NCBI RefSeq assembly: GCF_006335115.1
Contig: NZ_VDMJ01000009.1
Coordinates: 125,098 to 189,097, forward strand
Reading direction: 5' to 3'
DNA: 64,000 bases
Source: Streptomyces sp. NP160
GTDB lineage: Bacteria > Actinomycetota > Actinomycetes > Actinomycetales > Quadrisphaeraceae
Under the pieces are notes generated by a model, which made no database searches, was not told the DNA's origin, and was given only the letters and a program-made list of their open reading frames with translations. Shown here in pieces: positions 52,801-59,838 of the stretch. Made by a program: the position numbers and the translations under genes. The stretch's first letter is position 1, and each line of letters begins with the position of its first letter.

Positions 52801-53165
52801 TGCGCCGCGCGGCGCAGCAGCGCCCACGCGAGGGAGTGCGGCGTGCGCACGAGGGCCTCGGTGGTGGTGCGGCCCAGGCGGGAGCTCACGCGGTCGCGCA
52901 GGGAGGCCGCGGCGCGCCGCGAGGGCGCGAGCACGAGCAGGGAGGAGGGGTCGGCGCCGTCGCGCTCGACGCGGGTGACGAGCGCTTCGAGCAGCGCCGT
53001 CGTCTTGCCGGTCCCCGGAGCGCCGAGGACGACGAGCGGGCCGCCGCCGGTGGGGTGCTCCGCGACGCGGCGCTGCACGGGGTCGAGGGCCGGCGCCGCG
53101 GCACTGCTCGCCGCCGTCGTCGACAGCGCACCGCGCACGAAGCGCGGGACGGCGACGGCGGTCAT
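49854..53165 (-). CDS. adnA: AdnA-like helicase-nuclease subunit, 1103 aa
   Basis: Second subunit of AdnAB. Walker A LGAPGTGKTTALLEAL (48-56), LAPSRRAAASLRDRV and QVAVSRARRRAVV mark a UvrD-like motor, but motif II is degenerate (LVAVDDHHESTAATAE instead of DEYQD), fitting the known lesser motor role of AdnA. The C-terminal nuclease has VRGRLDRLEREPDGSLRVVDLKTGQR (D-x-K) and QLGLYQAVV. An Fe-S cluster is suggested by C in FGRCGLRW and the final LCSKCPVRTSCPLRP. ATG 53165; coupled to adnB. Confidence 0.95.
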   Translation of the reverse strand: MTAVAVPRFVRGALSTTAASSAAAPALDPVQRRVAEHPTGGGPLVVLGAPGTGKTTALLEALVTRVERDGADPSSLLVLAPSRRAAASLRDRVSSRLGRTTTEALVRTPHSLAWALLRRAAQASGGPAPRLLTGPEQDQVLAELLRGHDAGDAPAPPWPDEVAAAVRGVPAFRGELRDLLMRALERGLGPRDLARLADVHGRPAWRAAAVVLAEYLQVTALASPGAHDPAAIVHDACSALRADPALLAAERSRLSLVAVDDHHESTAATAELLDLLAGRGGDVLLLGDPDTTTTTFRGGDPTLLAGAAERFAGPDGPAPVAVLPTRWRSARAVAAASARVARRTGSVGAVAHRDADPPATAEDGAVEAHLLPTPAQEAALVAALLREEHVRAGTPWREMAVVVRSAAGTGTLRRELGRAGVPVVVPPAEVPVRAEPAVVPLLVALRLVLSDAWDHEDDDEGRRPAVDDVLTLLAPPVGGADPLALRRLRQVLLAAERQRVGGAPSGASRSSDALLVDVVLHPERWPDLPARAARPARHVASVLAAGRAAARAGGSAEEVLWALWASTGLAERWRARALAAPSASGLGAESAAALADRDLDAVVALFDAASRYEEREPGAPPQRFLEHLEAQDVPADSLAARATGAGAVELLTPTAAAGREWDVVVVPGLQEGAWPDTRLRGSLLGAPELADVLAGRLSADERIAASAAAAAARRQVLDDEHRLLQVAVSRARRRAVVTAVRSEDERPSAFVDLVCPPDAPADGEHGAAADAERPLSTVPRATSLPALVAELRSVLLTPVGARDRAGVVVDQARLDHAAAALARLAAAGVPGADPRDWYGLPPVSDERPLRDPDQPVPVSPSAVESFGRCGLRWLLEASGGRPADSVQQGVGNLVHRIAQELPEGSLGEMSARLEELWPTLGLPDTWVGQRERRKAERMVRMLAAYVLDARSAGRTLAGVEVEVDAAIGRALVRGRLDRLEREPDGSLRVVDLKTGQRAPRADELPTHPQLGLYQAVVDSGALGEGERSGGAALVQLGGKRTKPGEQAQERLSDAADPQWAHDLLQRTAEGMAASAFDAVANDLCSKCPVRTSCPLRPEGGCVR

Positions 53166-53217
53166 GGCACGACCGTGCCACGCACCACCGACAGCGCGGC
53201 CGAGGGGCCGCTCCGGG

Positions 53218-53985
53218 TCACCGCCCCCGTCGAGGGTGCCGGGGGCCGCCGCTGGCCCCGCCGACCCGCTGGACGGCGTCGGGAGCGGGCCCCGTCAGCG
53301 GCCGCGTCGACCACCGGGCGAGGTCGGCCTCCCACAGCGCCGGGTCGCGCACCGGAGCGACCTCGTCCAGCACCTGCAGCTGCGTGATCCGCTCGGTGCG
53401 GAACCCGCGGACCGCGTCCCGCAGGCGGCACCAGCCGGCGAGCAGCCACGCGTCCCCCGCGCGCAGGAGCCCCATCGCCTCGACGTCGCGGGTGGTGGTG
53501 GCGCCGTCCTCGCCGAGGTAGGTGAGCCGGACCACGCGCCGGGCGGCGATGACGTCGGACAGCACCGTGCGCGGGACGGCGGCGCCCGCGCCCGCGACGG
53601 CGTCGACGACGCGCATCCGCCCGAGCAGCTCCTCCACGGGGGCGCGGTGCGCCTCGTCCACCACGGCGGCGATCTTGGCGTGGGCCCGGCGAGCAGCCGC
53701 CTGGTAGGGCGACGACTCCAGCAGCGCCAGACCGGCCAGCACCGCCAGGGACTCCGCGGCCGAGAGGTTCAGGGGCGGGAGGGAGTACTCGCGCAGGACG
53801 GAGTACCCGCCTGCTGCTCCGCGGTCGGCGTAGAGGGGCACCCCCGCCTGCTGCAGCGAGGCGATGTCGCGCTCGATCGTGCGGCTGGACACCTCGAAGT
53901 GGGCAGCGAGCCGAGCGGCCGACCAAGGTCGCCGTGCAGCGCGCAGCAGGTCCACCAGCGCGTGGTGCCGCTCAGCTCGCTTCAC
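53218..53985 (-). CDS. WYL-domain transcription regulator (YafY-like), 255 aa
   Basis: DeoR/YafY-type regulator. The N-terminal winged helix (residues ~1-60) is VKRAERHHALVDLLRAARRPWSAARLAAHFEVSSRTIERDIASLQQAGVPLYADRGAAGGY, here given in pieces: HTH core at 24-50. The middle has LPPLNLSAAESLAVLAGLALLESS, and the WYL domain follows with VVRLTYLGEDGATTTRDVEAMGLLRAGDAWLLAGWCRLRD and FRTERITQLQVL. The WYL fold binds a small ligand or nucleic acid. It begins 11 nt after the NTF2-like gene, so the two form an operon and may regulate themselves. Confidence 0.9.
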   Translation of the reverse strand: MKRAERHHALVDLLRAARRPWSAARLAAHFEVSSRTIERDIASLQQAGVPLYADRGAAGGYSVLREYSLPPLNLSAAESLAVLAGLALLESSPYQAAARRAHAKIAAVVDEAHRAPVEELLGRMRVVDAVAGAGAAVPRTVLSDVIAARRVVRLTYLGEDGATTTRDVEAMGLLRAGDAWLLAGWCRLRDAVRGFRTERITQLQVLDEVAPVRDPALWEADLARWSTRPLTGPAPDAVQRVGGASGGPRHPRRGR

Positions 53986-53996
53986 GTCCGGCTCTC

Positions 53997-54395
53997 TCAG
54001 CTCCGCAGGCTGCGCTGGCCCCCCACGGACCACACGCGTGAGACCCGCCCCTCGTGGTCGAAGTCGAACACGTCGACGCCGCCCGCCGTGCGTCCCCCCG
54101 ACTCGACGTCCCAGAGGAGGCGGCCGTGGTCGGCGTCGACGGCGTCGGACACCCTGGTGAAGACGGTGCCGGGGTTCTGCTCGTGCCACCAGCGCAGGTA
54201 CCGGACGAAGTCCTCGCTGCTGCGGATCTCGTCGGCGGGGGTGGACCCGTCGGGTTCCGTGACGGCGAAGCGGATGCGGAAGTCGTGCGCGCAGATCTGC
54301 CGGGCGAGGTCGCCGTCGGTGTTCCACATGGTCAGCCACAGGTCGAGGGAGCGCCGTGCTCCGGAGCTGGCGAGGGCGCTCGTGCTGTTCGTCAT
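53997..54395 (-). CDS. NTF2-like (SnoaL-type) protein, 132 aa
   Basis: Small alpha+beta barrel protein. DLWLTMWNTDGDLARQICAHDFRIRFA, EDFVRYLRWWHEQNPGTVF and GGRTAGGVDVFDFDHEGRVSRVWSVGG match the SnoaL/NTF2-like pattern. No catalytic Asp-His pair of the cyclase type is obvious. It may bind or convert a small molecule sensed by the WYL regulator encoded just downstream. ATG 54395. Confidence 0.78.
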   Translation of the reverse strand: MTNSTSALASSGARRSLDLWLTMWNTDGDLARQICAHDFRIRFAVTEPDGSTPADEIRSSEDFVRYLRWWHEQNPGTVFTRVSDAVDADHGRLLWDVESGGRTAGGVDVFDFDHEGRVSRVWSVGGQRSLRS

Positions 54396-54489
54396 GCGCC
54401 CACCCTCGGGCCCGGTCGCGACAACGGTGTGTCGGAGTTCCCGCGACCGGCCACGGCCCGCGTCCCGCGACCGCTCACCCCGAGCCGCG

Positions 54490-54846
54490 TCAGGCGGGGC
54501 CGTCCTCGGGGCCGTCCTCGGGGCCGTCCCAGCGGCACCTGACCAGGTCGAGGCGGCTCGTGCCGAGCACCAGCGGGTGCCCCTCGTCGGCCCAGTGGAC
54601 CATCGCGCGCGGGGTGAGCCCCTCCGGCAGGGAGCCGTCGGCGCGGACCACGCGCCACCAGGGCAGCTCGTGCCCGTGCTGGCTCATCACCGCGCCCACG
54701 GCACGGGCGGCGCCCCAGCCCGTCAGCTCGGCGACGTCTCCGTACGTCAGCGCCATGCCCTCGGGGATGGCGAGGACCAGCGGGCCGACGTCGTCGATGT
54801 AGGCGCGCCCCGGAGGGCGTTGCCGGTGCTGGGGCGGCGGGGTCAG
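54490..54846 (-). CDS. MGMT/alkyltransferase-like protein, ~118 aa
   Basis: DNA-binding domain of the O6-alkylguanine transferase family: IDDVGPLVLAIPEGMALTYGDVAELTGWGAARAVGAVMSQHGHELPWWRVVRADGSL. The active-site PCHR is replaced by PWWRVV, so this is an alkyltransferase-like (ATL) protein that marks lesions for nucleotide excision rather than repairing them. The C-terminus carries a tandem repeat (DGPEDGPEDGP) from three 12-bp units. The start is uncertain: CTG 54846 overlaps the idi stop as CTGA; no ATG/GTG/TTG precedes the conserved region except within idi. Confidence 0.82.
   Translation of the reverse strand: MTPPPQHRQRPPGRAYIDDVGPLVLAIPEGMALTYGDVAELTGWGAARAVGAVMSQHGHELPWWRVVRADGSLPEGLTPRAMVHWADEGHPLVLGTSRLDLVRCRWDGPEDGPEDGPA
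54495..54531. repeat. Three 12-bp tandem units in the ATL gene
   Basis: GGGGCCGTCCTC is repeated three times (the last unit diverges) and encodes DGPEDGPEDGP on the minus strand. The copy number could vary between strains. Confidence 0.8.
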
Positions 54847-55421
54847 CGGGTCGCTCCTGCGCCGAGGTCGAGCTGGCTGAGCTGGCCCAGCTGCAGGACG
54901 GCCCACGGGGAGATGGCGAACGGCGTGCGCGCGGCGAGCGCCACGGCGTCGTCCCACTCCACCCAGGCCCACTCGGCGACCTCGTCGGGGTCGGGCACCG
55001 GGTCGGCGTCGGCCACGGCGGTGAAGACCGGGCAGAACTCGTTCTCCACCACGCCGGAGGCGTCCACGGCGCGGTAGGCGAACTCGGGCAGGCGCTCGAC
55101 GAGGTCGCGGACCTCCAGGCCGAGCTCCTGGCGGGCGCGGCGGCGCACCGCGTCCTCGAAGGGCTCTCCCGGTGCGGGGTGGCCGCACACGGAGTTGGTC
55201 CACACGCCGGGCCACGTCAGCTTGGAGACCGCGCGGCGCGTGAGCAGGAGCCGGCCGCGGCTGTCGCTGACGTAGCAGGAGAACGCCAGGTGCAGGGGGG
55301 TGTCAGCGGTGTGCACGCCCGCCTTCGGGGTGCTGCCGACGGGGCGGCGCTGCTCGTCGAGGAGCACCACGAGCTCGGGCGCCGCGGTCTGCGCGCCGGG
55401 GGCGGCCAGGGAGGTCGTCAC
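54843..55421 (-). CDS. idi: Isopentenyl-diphosphate delta-isomerase type I, 192 aa
   Basis: Interconverts isopentenyl and dimethylallyl diphosphate. The Nudix-like fold shows HLAFSCYVSDSRGRLLLTRRAVSKLTWPGVWTNSVCGHP with the catalytic Cys in NSVCGHP, RRRARQELGLEV, and the metal/catalytic Glu pair in VVENEFCPVF. Length is normal. GTG 55421 lies six bases after a -10-like TACGCT, giving it its own promoter although it is only 17 nt downstream of moeZ. It is a stand-alone gene; no other isoprenoid gene is nearby. Confidence 0.95.
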   Translation of the reverse strand: MTTSLAAPGAQTAAPELVVLLDEQRRPVGSTPKAGVHTADTPLHLAFSCYVSDSRGRLLLTRRAVSKLTWPGVWTNSVCGHPAPGEPFEDAVRRRARQELGLEVRDLVERLPEFAYRAVDASGVVENEFCPVFTAVADADPVPDPDEVAEWAWVEWDDAVALAARTPFAISPWAVLQLGQLSQLDLGAGATR

Positions 55422-55427
55422 CGCACG

Positions 55428-55433
55428 AGCGTA
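55428..55433 (-). promoter_or_regulatory. Putative leaderless -10 box for idi
   Basis: TACGCT on the minus strand ends six bases before GTG 55421 and just after the moeZ stop, so idi may be transcribed independently of moeZ. Confidence 0.45.
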
Positions 55434-55438
55434 GGCGC

Positions 55439-56566
55439 TCAGGCGACGACGAGGCCGGGGTCGACCTCGGCCGCCCACGCCAGCAGGCCGCCGCGCAGGT
55501 GCCCCACCTCGACGTGCCCGGCAGCGCGCAGGGCCCGCACGGCCCGCTCGGAGCGGGCGCCGGAGCGGCAGTGCACCACGACGCGGCCCGGCGGCAGCGG
55601 CGGCAGCACCCCGGCCACGGCGTCCTCCAGCGGGACGGGCACCGACCCCGGCAGCGCACCCAGCGACCGCTCGGCCTCGGTCCTGACGTCGACGAGGACG
55701 ACGTCGACGCCGCCGGCCAGCGCCTCCGCGAGCTGGCGCGGGCTCAGCTCGGCGTCCGCGGGCAGCGGCTCCTCGACGCGCGGCTGCGGCACGGCGGCGC
55801 GAGCAGCACCAGCGCGGATGCGCACGGTCCGCCAGGACATCGACAGCGCGTCGAGCACGAGCAGCCGGCCGAGCAGGGGCTCCCCCGCGCCGACCAGCAG
55901 CTTCACGGCCTCGACCGCCATGACCGAGCCGACCACGCCGCAGAGCGCCCCGAGCACGCCGGCCTCGGCGCAGGAGGCGACGGAGCCGGGCGGCGGCGGG
56001 GCGGGGAACAGGTCGCGGTACCCCGGCCCGGTCCCGCCGGCGGACGACGGCCAGAACACGGCGACCTGCGCGTCGTGCTGCAGCAGCGACCCGAACACCT
56101 CCGGCACGCCCAGCTCCTCGCAGGCGTCGGCGACGGCGTAGCGGGTCGCGAAGTTGTCGGCCCCGTCGACGACGAGGTGGCAGCCGGCCAGGAGCCGCGT
56201 GGCGCTGTCGGCGGTCAGGCGCTCGGGCGCGCGGACCACGTGGGTCCACGGCGCCTGGCGGGCCAGGGCGTCGGCAGCCGAGTCGACCTTGGGCCGCCCG
56301 ACGTCCGCGGCGCCGTGCAGCACCTGCCGCTGGAGGTTCGAGGCCTCGACGTCGTCGTCGTCGACCACCACCAGCTCACCGACGCCCGCGGCCGCGAGGT
56401 AGGCGAGCACCGGGGAGCCCAGGCCCCCGGCACCGACGACCCCGACGCGCGCGGCGCGCAGCCGGCGCTGCCCCAGCTCACCGACCGACGGCAGCAGGAG
56501 GTGGCGTGACCACCGCTGGCGCTCCTCGGGGGTCAGCGGCGGGCCGGGCTCGACGAGCGGCTCCAC
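55439..56566 (-). CDS. moeZ: MoeZ: E1-like adenylyltransferase-rhodanese fusion, 375 aa
   Basis: Activates the C-terminus of ThiS/MoaD-like sulfur carriers and loads sulfur for molybdopterin, thiamine or cysteine synthesis. The ThiF/MoeB domain has the ATP loop GVVGAGGLGSPVLAYLAAAGVG, VVDDDDVEASNLQRQVLH, and DGADNFATRYAVADAC. The rhodanese domain (residues ~275-370) has the persulfide Cys in VVVHCRSGARSERAV. The first zinc CxxC of E. coli MoeB is absent (GPGYRDLFP), as in mycobacterial MoeZ. GTG start; palindromes lie just upstream. Confidence 0.94.
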   Translation of the reverse strand: MEPLVEPGPPLTPEERQRWSRHLLLPSVGELGQRRLRAARVGVVGAGGLGSPVLAYLAAAGVGELVVVDDDDVEASNLQRQVLHGAADVGRPKVDSAADALARQAPWTHVVRAPERLTADSATRLLAGCHLVVDGADNFATRYAVADACEELGVPEVFGSLLQHDAQVAVFWPSSAGGTGPGYRDLFPAPPPPGSVASCAEAGVLGALCGVVGSVMAVEAVKLLVGAGEPLLGRLLVLDALSMSWRTVRIRAGAARAAVPQPRVEEPLPADAELSPRQLAEALAGGVDVVLVDVRTEAERSLGALPGSVPVPLEDAVAGVLPPLPPGRVVVHCRSGARSERAVRALRAAGHVEVGHLRGGLLAWAAEVDPGLVVA

Positions 56567-56588
56567 CGCTCAACTCTCGCACGCCCGT

Positions 56589-56658
56589 CCTCCTCGCACT
56601 TTCCGCGGGAAGTGCGAGGAGGAGAGGGGTCCATGGCGCACTTCCCGCGGAAAGTGCG
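56589..56658. repeat. Two nested palindromes upstream of moeZ
   Basis: First palindrome 56589-56622: CCTCCTCGCACTT ... AAGTGCGAGGAGG with centre TCCGCGGG. Second 56637-56658: CGCACTT(CCCGCGGA)AAGTGCG, which is the inverted copy of the first one's core. They occupy the gap between the 305-aa gene's stop and the moeZ start. They may terminate the upstream transcript or bind a regulator of moeZ. Confidence 0.8.
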
Positions 56659-56674
56659 GGAAGGGTGAGGTGGG

Positions 56675-57592
56675 TCAGCGCAGGTCGGGCGCGAGGCGGC
56701 GGTTGCACGCCGCCAGGACGGCCCGCACGACGGCGGGCTGCGAGCCGCCCTCCAGCGCGGTGCCCACCAGCTGCTCGCTGCCCCGCGCGCTCGCGGTGCC
56801 GACCATCACCGTGACGGCGGCGCGCCCGTCGAGCTCGCACGGGCGCACGGCCTCGACCTCGGCGCGCAGGGCGCCGCCCGCGGCGGACTCCAGCGCGCGC
56901 AGCGTCGCCGACGCCAGCGCACGGTGACCGCCGGCCGGGGTGTTCGCCGACTCGGCCACGCCGGTGTGCACCGTGCGGCCGCGCGCGAGCACCACGGTGG
57001 CCGTGGTGGACAGGCCCTCGGTGACCACCTGCACGCGCTCCAGCACGAGGCGCTCGCCGCCGTCGCCCTTCGGCTCGGGGGTGACGTCGCCGAGCCACTG
57101 CGGGGCGGGGGTCGCCGCCACCGAGGAGGCGCTCAGCGGCGGCACGGAGATGCGCCCGGTGCGCGGGCGCTCGGACTTGTCCGGGCGCTCGCTCTTCTCC
57201 GGCGTGACGGCGGGCATGGGGACGCGCGCCCCGGCGCGGGGCGCCACGGGCGCGTCGGCCGCGGCCTGGTCGGCGGGCGGGTCCGCGACGGCGACGGGCG
57301 CGACGAGCGCCACCGGGCCGGGGCCGGGCTCCGCGCCGGGCGCGACGGGCGAGGCCTGCTCGGGCGCGACCGGACCGGTCGCGGCGTCGCGCTCCAGCGC
57401 GGCCTCCACGGCGGCGGCCACCTGCTGCTCGTCGGCGCCGGGGGCCAGCTCGAGGCGGACGGTGGCGGAGCCGTCGGCGTCGGGCTGCACGCGCACGCCC
57501 GTCACGCCCGGCACGGTGAGCGCCACCCTCACGACGTCGTCCACGCGCGACGCGGTGCGGTCGGTGGTCTGGCCGATCGTCTGACCGGTCAT
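56675..57592 (-). CDS. Two-domain hypothetical protein, 305 aa
   Basis: Not assigned. Residues ~1-75 (TASRVDDVVRVALTVPGVTGVRVQPDADGSATVRLELAPGADEQQVAAAVEAAL) look like an alpha-beta regulatory domain. A ~100-residue Ala/Pro linker with a charged KSERPDKSERP repeat follows. The C-terminal ~120 residues (LERVQVVTEGLSTTATVVLARGRTVHTGVAESANTPAGGHRALASATLRALE, VTVMVGTASARGSEQLVGTAL) are regular alpha/beta and look like a small-molecule-binding domain. ATG 57592 has GGGAGG upstream. It is divergent from the DUF3107 gene. No function is proposed. Confidence 0.6.
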   Translation of the reverse strand: MTGQTIGQTTDRTASRVDDVVRVALTVPGVTGVRVQPDADGSATVRLELAPGADEQQVAAAVEAALERDAATGPVAPEQASPVAPGAEPGPGPVALVAPVAVADPPADQAAADAPVAPRAGARVPMPAVTPEKSERPDKSERPRTGRISVPPLSASSVAATPAPQWLGDVTPEPKGDGGERLVLERVQVVTEGLSTTATVVLARGRTVHTGVAESANTPAGGHRALASATLRALESAAGGALRAEVEAVRPCELDGRAAVTVMVGTASARGSEQLVGTALEGGSQPAVVRAVLAACNRRLAPDLR

Positions 57593-57738
57593 CGTGCGCC
57601 TCCCGGCGGTCGTCGGCAGTGCATGAGCGCCCTGTGGTGAGCGCTTCACGGAGTGTCACAGACCTCGTGGGTTCGGCGAGGGCGAACGCGAGCACTCGTC
57701 CTGCGACCGCCCACGACCCGTCGGTGCAGGATGGAGCC

Positions 57739-57761
57739 CTGCGCACGCGGTGCGCACGCAG
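57739..57761. promoter_or_regulatory. Operator-like inverted repeat upstream of DUF3107 gene
   Basis: TGCGCAC (57740-57746) and GTGCGCA (57750-57756) form a perfect 7-bp dyad around GCG, 40 nt before the DUF3107 start, in the 203-nt region shared with the divergent 305-aa gene. Regulatory role is a guess. Confidence 0.3.
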
Positions 57762-57795
57762 GACAGCCAGCAGCACATCCAGCACAGGAGGCCCC

Positions 57796-58020
57796 GTGGA
57801 GATCCGGATCGGCGTGCAGAACAGCCCTCGCGAGGTGGTGCTGGAGTCCACCGACAGCGTCGCCGACGTCAGCGCCGCGGTCAGCGCCGCGCTCAAGGGC
57901 GGCACCACGCTGACCCTCAAGGACGAGCGCGGACGCACCGTGCTGGTCCCCGGTGCGGCGATCGCCTTCGTGGAGATCGGCTCCGAGGAGAAGCGCGGCG
58001 TCGGCTTCGGCGCGCTCTGA
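57796..58020 (+). CDS. DUF3107 protein (TB9.4-like), 74 aa
   Basis: Small conserved actinobacterial protein: VEIRIGVQNSPREVVLESTDSVADVSAAVSAALKGGTTLTLKDERGRTVLVPGAAIAFVEIG with the ending EEKRGVGFGAL. It matches DUF3107 along its entire length; the M. tuberculosis relative is TB9.4 (Rv3208A). Function unknown. The GTG start has AGGAGG five bases upstream, one of the best ribosome sites in the window, so it is probably well expressed. Confidence 0.93.
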   Translation: MEIRIGVQNSPREVVLESTDSVADVSAAVSAALKGGTTLTLKDERGRTVLVPGAAIAFVEIGSEEKRGVGFGAL

Positions 58021-58041
58021 CGCCCCGGTGGGGCGCGCTCG

Positions 58042-58824
58042 ATGAGCCGCGTCGCGGTGGCCGGCGGCACGGGTGCCGTCGGCCGCCTCGTGGTCGGGCG
58101 GCTGCGGGCGGCGGGCCACGAGCCCGTCGTCCTCAGCCGCTCGGCCGGCGTCGACGTGCTCCGCGGCCCTCGGTCGGCGCTGGTCGCGGCGCTGATCGGG
58201 TGTGACGCCGTCGTCGACGTCCTCGGTCCCACCGGCCCCGCTGCGCAGACCGCCGCGGGCAGCCGCGCGTTCTTCAGGACGACGACGGCGGCGCTGCTGC
58301 GAGCCGGTCACGAGGCCGGCGTTGCGCACCACGTGGCGCTGTCGGTCGTGGGCGCCGCGCGCGTCGACGCCGGCTACTACGCCGGCAAAGCGCTGCAGGA
58401 GCGCCAGCTGACCGTCCGCCGCGAGGGCGGGTGGACCCTGCTGCGGACGACGCAGTTCCACGAGTTCGCGCCGGGGCTGGCGGCGCTCGGTGCGCTGGGC
58501 GGACGCGGGCGCGACCCGCGGGTGGTGGTCGTGCCGAGCTTCGTCAGCCAGCCCGTGGCCGCCGCCGAGGTGGCCGACGAGCTGGTGGCGCTGGCCGCGG
58601 GAGAGCCGCGCGGCGCGGTGCGCGACCTGGCCGGGCCGCGCGTGGAGGTCATGGCGGACCTGGTCCGGCGATGGCTGCGCGCGCGGGGCCGTGACGCCCG
58701 CGTGGTGCAGGTGCCGCTGCCGGGCCGCTTCGGCGCTGGTCTCCGCCACGGGCTCGCGCTGCCGGGCCCGTGGGCGCGACTCGGTCGGCAGCCCTTCGAC
58801 GACTGGCTCGCCGCCCAGCCCTGA
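58042..58824 (+). CDS. NAD(P)-binding SDR-type protein, 260 aa
   Basis: Atypical short-chain dehydrogenase/NmrA-like Rossmann protein. The nucleotide motif is MSRVAVAGGTGAVGRLVVGRLRAAGHEPVVLSR (GGTGAVG). The pieces VDVLGPTGPA, HHVALSVVGAARVDAGYYAGKALQERQL (with Y-x-x-x-K reduced to YYAGK) and WTLLRTTQFHEF follow. This group includes putative NADH-binding reductases and sensors. The substrate is unknown. It starts 21 nt after DUF3107, so co-transcription is likely. Confidence 0.88.
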   Translation: MSRVAVAGGTGAVGRLVVGRLRAAGHEPVVLSRSAGVDVLRGPRSALVAALIGCDAVVDVLGPTGPAAQTAAGSRAFFRTTTAALLRAGHEAGVAHHVALSVVGAARVDAGYYAGKALQERQLTVRREGGWTLLRTTQFHEFAPGLAALGALGGRGRDPRVVVVPSFVSQPVAAAEVADELVALAAGEPRGAVRDLAGPRVEVMADLVRRWLRARGRDARVVQVPLPGRFGAGLRHGLALPGPWARLGRQPFDDWLAAQP

Positions 58825-58929
58825 CGCCACTCACCCGGCCGTGGTCGTGGACCTCCGAAGCACTCTCCCGCCGTGGGACGCGCTCGGGAAACCCGTGATC
58901 ACGGGAAGGGGTGGGGTCAGGGGGTGGGG

Positions 58930-59661
58930 TCAGGCGGTGAGGCCGAGGCGCAGCATGCGGCGCACGTGGTTCTCCGTGAGCCGGTTGAACATCTTGCCGA
59001 TGGCCACGAGGTCAGTTCCCGCCCCGCCGCCCTCCACGAGCAGCACGGTGAGCGAGTCCCGGTCAGCGGCCACCCGCTGGGCCTGGCTGAGGGCCTCCCC
59101 CACCAGGCGGCGCCCCCACAGCGCCAGCCGGCCGGCCACGCGCGGGTCCCGCTCGGTGGCCTCGCGCACCGCGCCCACCACGAACTCCGCGCCGCTGGTC
59201 TCGTCGAGGAGCCTCTCCACCAGGTCCCGCGTGGGCTCGGGCGCGAACGCCGCCACCTCCCGGTAGAAGTCGGTGGCGATCCCCTCCCCCACGTAGGCCT
59301 TGAGGAGGCCTTCCAGCCAGTCGTTGGGGGTGGTGCGCTCGTGGTAGGCGTCGACCGCGGCCACGAAGGGCCGCATGGCGGCCTGCGGGTCGGCGCCCAG
59401 CTCGCGCAGCCGCTCCACGAGCAGCGTGTAGTGGCGGAACTCCTCCACCGCGAGCGCCCCGACCTCCGCGGTCTGCTCCAGCGTCGGCGCCTTGTCGGCG
59501 TGGGCCGACAGCCTCAGGAAGCCGGTGAGCTCCCCGTAGGCCAGGGCGCCCAGCAGGTCCACCTCGGCCTGGAGGGCGCCGCCGCGACCGCTCGCGCCGG
59601 TGGCTCCGTCGGCGCCCTTGTCGGCCCTGGCGGACGATCGGCTCAGGCGGGGCGGCGTCAT
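58930..59661 (-). CDS. Ferritin-like (MiaE-type) protein, 243 aa
   Basis: Four-helix di-iron-type protein. Iron ligands would be in ALAYGELTGFLRLS, VGALAVEEFRHYTLL (E-E-x-x-H), YVGEGIATDFYREVA and LLDETSGAEFVVGAVREA. It belongs to the actinobacterial ferritin-like family related to tRNA hydroxylase MiaE, found next to the RhlE helicase gene as here. A role in tRNA hydroxylation is inference. ATG 59661 lies seven bases after a -10-like TAGTCT. It is divergent from rhlE. Confidence 0.82.
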   Translation of the reverse strand: MTPPRLSRSSARADKGADGATGASGRGGALQAEVDLLGALAYGELTGFLRLSAHADKAPTLEQTAEVGALAVEEFRHYTLLVERLRELGADPQAAMRPFVAAVDAYHERTTPNDWLEGLLKAYVGEGIATDFYREVAAFAPEPTRDLVERLLDETSGAEFVVGAVREATERDPRVAGRLALWGRRLVGEALSQAQRVAADRDSLTVLLVEGGGAGTDLVAIGKMFNRLTENHVRRMLRLGLTA

Positions 59662-59668
59662 GCCGATC

Positions 59669-59674
59669 AGACTA
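59669..59674 (-). promoter_or_regulatory. Putative leaderless -10 box for the ferritin-like gene
   Basis: TAGTCT on the minus strand ends seven bases before ATG 59661, with no ribosome binding site. Confidence 0.45.
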
Positions 59675-59838
59675 GGACGACGACCCGACGGCGAGCGCCG
59701 GTAGCATGGGGCTTGACAACCTCGGTCGACCGGTCGCTGCCACGATCGGCAGCCGAACCGCCGCGGAGCCGTCCGAGCCGCGCCGTCACCACTGACCGGC
59801 GCCCGACGAGCTCCTGCCACCGAGACGTGAGGCCGCAC

